64,000 nucleotides of DNA from Oscillospiraceae bacterium (GTDB lineage Bacteria > Bacillota > Clostridia > Oscillospirales > CAG-272): the NCBI GenBank assembly GCA_015063485.1, contig SVUA01000003.1, forward strand, positions 51,495-115,494, read 5' to 3'. The position numbers and the translations under genes are program-made. The notes below the pieces were generated by a model. The model did no database searches, had not been told where the DNA came from, and saw only the letters and a list, made by a program, of their open reading frames with translations. Position 1 is the first letter of the stretch. Each line of letters opens with the position of its first letter. Below are positions 59,768-64,000 of this stretch, in pieces.

Positions 59768-60151
59768 ATGAACAAGAACGATCAACAGTTCGCGGTGCAG
59801 AATATCCGCATGCAGTATATGGAAAAAGAGTCTACCGAGCTTGATGCGCTCCGCGGACTTGATGCAAAGGTAAAGCGTCCCGCAAACGTATTCGCATATG
59901 TTTTCGGCAGCATCAGCGCGATTATTACGGGTACAGGTATGAGCCTTATAATGACCGATATCGGCACGACACTCGGAATCGCAAGTACAATGGTTTTCGG
60001 CATCGCCATTGGCATTGTGGGACTTGTAATGGCTCTTATCAATTACCCCATATACAAGGGTATTCTCAGCAGCCGCAAGAAAAAGTACAGTGCGGAGATC
60101 CTTAAGCTCAGCGATAAAATAATGAAAACAAACAACGTAAGCGAGACATAA
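59768..60151 (+). CDS. Small two-TM membrane protein, paralog of 63099-63473
   Basis: Shared pattern ...LRxLDAxV...GxGM...GIxxGIVG...YPxY...R.K..EIL.L.D..MK; AGAGAGG RBS. Confidence 0.75.
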   Translation: MNKNDQQFAVQNIRMQYMEKESTELDALRGLDAKVKRPANVFAYVFGSISAIITGTGMSLIMTDIGTTLGIASTMVFGIAIGIVGLVMALINYPIYKGILSSRKKKYSAEILKLSDKIMKTNNVSET

Positions 60152-60392
60152 AACACGGCTCGATTCGACTTTTATCAATGTCGTTCTCTGCACAATATTC
60201 TCATTCGGGCTCAGTGTGATCAGCCGTGTCGTTCTCAAAAAGACAAGTTTAGTATAAAATATCAGGCAACGCTGAAAAACAGTGTTGGCTTTTCTGATTT
60301 TTTTCGAAAACAGCGAAAACGTAAACAAAACTTTAACATTTCTATGTTACAATAGAGGTATAAAAGCAAAATACGCCTTGGAGGATAAAAAT

Positions 60393-61064
60393 ATGTTCAA
60401 AATTTTGGTAGTTGAAGACGACAGAGATCTAAACCGAAGTGTTTGCGCTTTTCTTAATAACAGTGGCTATATTGCCGTTGGCTGTCTTTGTGCAGAGGAC
60501 GCATATGACGAAATGTATAAGACCACCTTTGACCTCATCATATCGGATATTATGATGCCGAATATCGACGGCTTTGAATTCGCAAAGACGGTGCGTTCGC
60601 TTAACAATGACATTCCGATATTGTTTATGACCGCCCGTGACGATTTTGCATCCAAGCAAAGAGGATACCGCATAGGCATCGACGATTATATGACCAAACC
60701 TATCGACCTTGACGAGCTGTTTCTGCGTATCGGCGCACTTCTTCGCCGTTCAAAAATAGCCTCAAGCCGTCGCCTTGAGGTAGGCAACTTCGTTATGGAT
60801 GCTGACGAGCGTACCGCTATGCTCGGTGACGAGGAAATATCTCTAACTCAAAGAGAGTTTGACCTTTTATATAAAATGCTTTCATATCCGAAAAAGACCT
60901 TTACCCGTACACAGCTGATGGACGAATTCTGGGACGTGGATACACAAACAAGTACGAGAACGGTCGACGTGTATATGACCAAGCTCCGCGCGAAGTTTTC
61001 GAACTGCGATTCCTTTGAGATACAGACCGTTCACGGTCTTGGCTACAAGGCGGTGATAAAATGA
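60393..61064 (+). CDS. OmpR-family response regulator
   Basis: ILVVEDDRDLNRS, DLIISDIMMPNIDGFE, TRTVDVYMTKLRAKF. Confidence 0.93.
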   Translation: MFKILVVEDDRDLNRSVCAFLNNSGYIAVGCLCAEDAYDEMYKTTFDLIISDIMMPNIDGFEFAKTVRSLNNDIPILFMTARDDFASKQRGYRIGIDDYMTKPIDLDELFLRIGALLRRSKIASSRRLEVGNFVMDADERTAMLGDEEISLTQREFDLLYKMLSYPKKTFTRTQLMDEFWDVDTQTSTRTVDVYMTKLRAKFSNCDSFEIQTVHGLGYKAVIK

Positions 61065-62137
61065 CACATGGGCACAGATACCGCAAGGCGCTGAGGTTTC
61101 TCTCCCATTTTCTTATGTTCTTTATCGTCGTCGCTTTCGTCACGACCTGCTGTATGATGCTCTTCGTCACGCTTATGGCGGATTCGCTCGGCTTGACACT
61201 TACGGGCGAAAATCTCAACAAGGCGGCTAAGCTGACCTTTTTGAACGTTATATTGATAAGTCTTCTCTTCACCGTAATAGATTCGATAAGACGCTATTTT
61301 GCCATAGAGCGCCCGATAAAGAAGATCGGAGAGGCGGCGGAGCGTATAATCGAGGGCGACTTTTCAGTAAGGATACCTCGCTTGAACGAGGCGTATGGCG
61401 AGAACAGCCTGAACAGAGTTATAGACTGCTTCAACAAGATGGCGGAGGAGCTTTCGGGAACAGAGACTCTGCGTACAGATTTCATCGCGAACGTATCGCA
61501 TGAGCTGAAGACCCCTTTGAGCGTTATGCAAAATTACGCGGTCATGCTTCAATCAAAATCGCTTTCGGAGGAAGAACGCATCGAATACGCACACGCGATA
61601 TCCGAATCCTCAAAGCGCTTGGCGGCTCTCATCACAAACATACTAAAGCTCAATAAACTTGAAAATCAACAGATAACGCCAATATCCGAATCCTATGATC
61701 TCGGAGAGCAGATCTGCGAATGTCTCCTTTCCTTTGAGGACGTGTGGGAGAAAAAGAATATAGGTATAGATACAGACATTGAAGACGGAATAAAGGTCTG
61801 CGCCGATCCCGAAATGATGAGCCTTGTATGGAATAATCTTTTCTCAAACGCTTTTAAATTCACGGATAACGGCGGAAAGGTCTGTGTAAAGGTCTTTTGC
61901 GACGGAGAGGATGCCGTCGTCAAGATCGAGGATACGGGTTGCGGTATATCGGGAGAGGTAGGCGCGCATATCTTCGATAAATTTTATCAGGGAGACACCT
62001 CTCACGCAAGTGCGGGTAACGGACTCGGACTTGCGCTTGTAAAAAGAGTCGTGGATATAACCAAAAGCAGTATCTCGGTCGACAGTGAGGTCGGCAAAGG
62101 AACTGCTTTCACCGTAAAAGTAAGGAGGGATAGCTGA
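61061..62137 (+). CDS. Sensor histidine kinase
   Basis: HAMP-like region, FIANVSHELKTPLSVMQNYA, NNLFSNAFKFTDNGG, GNGLGLALVKRVVD. Confidence 0.93.
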   Translation: MTHGHRYRKALRFLSHFLMFFIVVAFVTTCCMMLFVTLMADSLGLTLTGENLNKAAKLTFLNVILISLLFTVIDSIRRYFAIERPIKKIGEAAERIIEGDFSVRIPRLNEAYGENSLNRVIDCFNKMAEELSGTETLRTDFIANVSHELKTPLSVMQNYAVMLQSKSLSEEERIEYAHAISESSKRLAALITNILKLNKLENQQITPISESYDLGEQICECLLSFEDVWEKKNIGIDTDIEDGIKVCADPEMMSLVWNNLFSNAFKFTDNGGKVCVKVFCDGEDAVVKIEDTGCGISGEVGAHIFDKFYQGDTSHASAGNGLGLALVKRVVDITKSSISVDSEVGKGTAFTVKVRRDS

Positions 62138-63024
62138 TGGAGCGTTGGAAAAAGGTCGGGAAAGCTCTGCTTTTTCCGCATATCGCAGTAATGATATTGC
62201 TTTTGCCGATCGCAACTGCGTCGCTCTTGTGCGCTTTTTTGATCTTCGGGTCGGAACACCCCGTATCATACGCGGCGTATATGGTTGCCTTTTATACTCT
62301 TTGCGTGTGGTGTATCCGTATTCCAAACCTTATAAAATTCGTAAAAAAAGTACAACAAGATAACCGCCTTGTAAACCGATTGACGACCGACGCGCATCTG
62401 CGCGTAAAGATATCGCTGCATGGCTCGATAGCATTTAACCTCGCGTATGCGGTCTTTCAGTTCGGGCTCGGACTTTTTCACGGATCGTTCTGGTTTCATT
62501 CGATCGCGGTGTACTATCTCTTGCTTGTGATAATGCGCACCTTTCTGCTCAAAGACGTCCGCCGCGCTACCCCTGGCGAAAATAGGGAGTCGGAGCTTCA
62601 CCGCTACCGTTTTTGCGGTATCATACTTCTGATAATGACACAGGCACTCATTTCAATGGTGTTCTTTATAACCTATTTCGGAAGAGGCGTAACTCACCAC
62701 TTTATCACCACTATCGCGATGGCGGCGTTCACATTTACGGCGCTCACCGTAGCTATAGTCAATATCGTAAAATACAGACGGTATAACAGTCCGCTTTTCT
62801 CGGCATCAAAAGCTATAAGCCTCGCTTCCGCTCTCGTTTCAATGCTGACACTTGAAACGGCAATGCTCACGGCTTTCGCAAGCGAGGACAATACCCCTAT
62901 GTTCCGCACTCTAATGACGGGGCTCACGGGAGTAACGGTCTGTCTGCTAATAATCGCAATGGCGATATTTATGATAGTAAAGTCAACAAAGGAACTAAAA
63001 AAGATAAAGAATAACATTTCATAA
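62137..63024 (+). CDS. Polytopic membrane protein co-transcribed with two-component system
   Basis: Hydrophobic segments; start overlaps histidine kinase stop. Confidence 0.7.
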   Translation: MERWKKVGKALLFPHIAVMILLLPIATASLLCAFLIFGSEHPVSYAAYMVAFYTLCVWCIRIPNLIKFVKKVQQDNRLVNRLTTDAHLRVKISLHGSIAFNLAYAVFQFGLGLFHGSFWFHSIAVYYLLLVIMRTFLLKDVRRATPGENRESELHRYRFCGIILLIMTQALISMVFFITYFGRGVTHHFITTIAMAAFTFTALTVAIVNIVKYRRYNSPLFSASKAISLASALVSMLTLETAMLTAFASEDNTPMFRTLMTGLTGVTVCLLIIAMAIFMIVKSTKELKKIKNNIS

Positions 63025-63098
63025 ACAAATCGTTATTCTTTCTATAACAAAAGAAAGCTATAATATATCCGTAAAATAAAGAGAGAGTGAGAAAAGAA

Positions 63099-63473
63099 AT
63101 GGATAATAATCAAAATAAAGATACTTTCAATTATACCTATTCGGCAAATGAGCAAAAGGAGATCGCAAAGATCCGTGAAAAGTATGCTCCCGAATCGGAA
63201 AATAAAATTGATCAGCTTCGCAGACTCGACGCAAGCGTGACAAAAAAAGGAACTGCGTGGTCGATAATCATGGGCGTTATAGGTTCACTTATTTTGGGTG
63301 TAGGAATGTGCTGTGCTATGCTCTGGAATATGTTCGTTATCGGAACAGGCATCGGACTTGTCGGCATAGCACTTGTAGCACTCGCATATCCCCTTTATAA
63401 CGCGATAACCCAAAAAGAGCGCGAGAAGATCGCGCCCGAGATACTCAGACTTACAGATGAGTTGATGAAATAA
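63099..63473 (+). CDS. Small two-TM membrane protein, paralog of 59768-60151
   Basis: IDQLRRLDASVTKKGTAWSIIMGVIGSLILGVGM...YPLYNAITQKEREKIAPEILRLTDELMK. Confidence 0.75.
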   Translation: MDNNQNKDTFNYTYSANEQKEIAKIREKYAPESENKIDQLRRLDASVTKKGTAWSIIMGVIGSLILGVGMCCAMLWNMFVIGTGIGLVGIALVALAYPLYNAITQKEREKIAPEILRLTDELMK

Positions 63474-63542
63474 ACAGAAAATGAAAGATCGCTCGTTATA
63501 TTAGCCGAAATAGGCAGTTAAAAAGAAAATCTGCCACCTATT

Positions 63543-63584
63543 AAAAAGGACAGAGAATTTTTTACGTTCCCTGTCCTCTTTTTC
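63543..63584 (+). terminator. Rho-independent terminator
   Basis: AGGACAG...CTGTCCT followed by CTTTTTC. Confidence 0.7.
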
Positions 63585-63619
63585 TTGATAAACACTGACT
63601 TGATTCAAAACGCGAAGAT

Positions 63620-63741
63620 TTACTCACAAAGGATAACCTTACACGGTTTTCCTGTTTTTTCTGCATATTTTATAACTGACAATGTTCCCTTTGATCTTCC
63701 GTTCCAGAATGCAACGATTTTATCTGCATAATCCACTATTT
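63620..63741 (-). pseudogene. 3' remnant of a SLOG/DUF2493-like gene
   Basis: KEIVDYADKIVAFWNGRSKGTLSVIKYAEKTGKPCKVILCE*, no intact 5' part. Confidence 0.6.
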
Positions 63742-63814
63742 CTTTGGTACAATATAAGCGTAGCCCTATACCGAGCAAAACGGTATAGTCAGCTATGCTT
63801 ATATTGTACCAAAG
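63742..63814. repeat. 73-nt palindromic element
   Basis: CTTTGGTACAATATAAGC ... CTATACCG AGCAAAA CGGTATAG ... GCTTATATTGTACCAAAG; perfect 18-bp outer arms. Confidence 0.85.
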
Positions 63815-63913
63815 AAAACGCCCCGTGAAAAAATCCCGAATTTATTTTCGAAAAAGTGCTGGACTTTCCCTTTCTTCTGTGGTATTGTTGTGTGCTAACA
63901 GGAGGTACGACAA

Positions 63914-64000
63914 ATGAAAAGTATGATAAAAGAGCTATGGCACGGAAATATTAATCCGCAGACAGACAGCAGAAACAACTCCCCGGAAATGAAAGAGCTT
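63914..64000 (+). CDS. 5' end of a DUF6809-like small protein, truncated by window edge
   Basis: MKSMIKELWHGNINPQTDSRNNSPEMKEL; GGAGG upstream. Confidence 0.5.
   Translation, partial: MKSMIKELWHGNINPQTDSRNNSPEMKEL

Overview
The 64 kb window looks like the chromosome of a spore-forming Clostridia-like bacterium: it has a complete spoIIAA-spoIIAB-sigF operon, an asparagine-type T-box operon, and many glycan-related genes. Most of it is ordinary core metabolism: an EF-G-like GTPase, murD, proB-nth, proA-yfcE, glucokinase, galK, rlmH-walJ, DAHP synthase, asnS-asnA, GH30/GH127/CE7/GH28-like enzymes, AraC regulators and one two-component system. Four accessory zones stand out. (1) About 10.4-13.9 kb is a fragmented RHS locus. 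Three minus-strand pieces of RHS core are separated by small cassettes (an RHS tip with a DUF4329-like domain plus an NTF2-like immunity protein, a BspA-like LRR lipoprotein, a small membrane protein), with near-identical REP-like hairpins at the junctions. (2) About 29.5-31.8 kb is a probable small island at the 3' end of guaA. A 13-bp direct repeat begins at the guaA stop codon, a guaA C-terminal relic (KPVGTIEWE*) lies in inverted orientation, and paired GGTATCA repeats sit near both ends. It carries a ToxN-like type III toxin preceded by a consensus promoter, two 36-nt repeats and an attenuator hairpin. (3) At least seven intergenic elements share the same end motifs but hold different interiors. 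In one pair a 70-bp core bounded by perfect 27-bp inverted repeats is flipped relative to its flanks. (4) A roughly 3 kb GH127-like/AraC module is flanked by a duplicated yfcE 3' end. All assignments were made by eye from translated ORFs and raw sequence; no database search was run.
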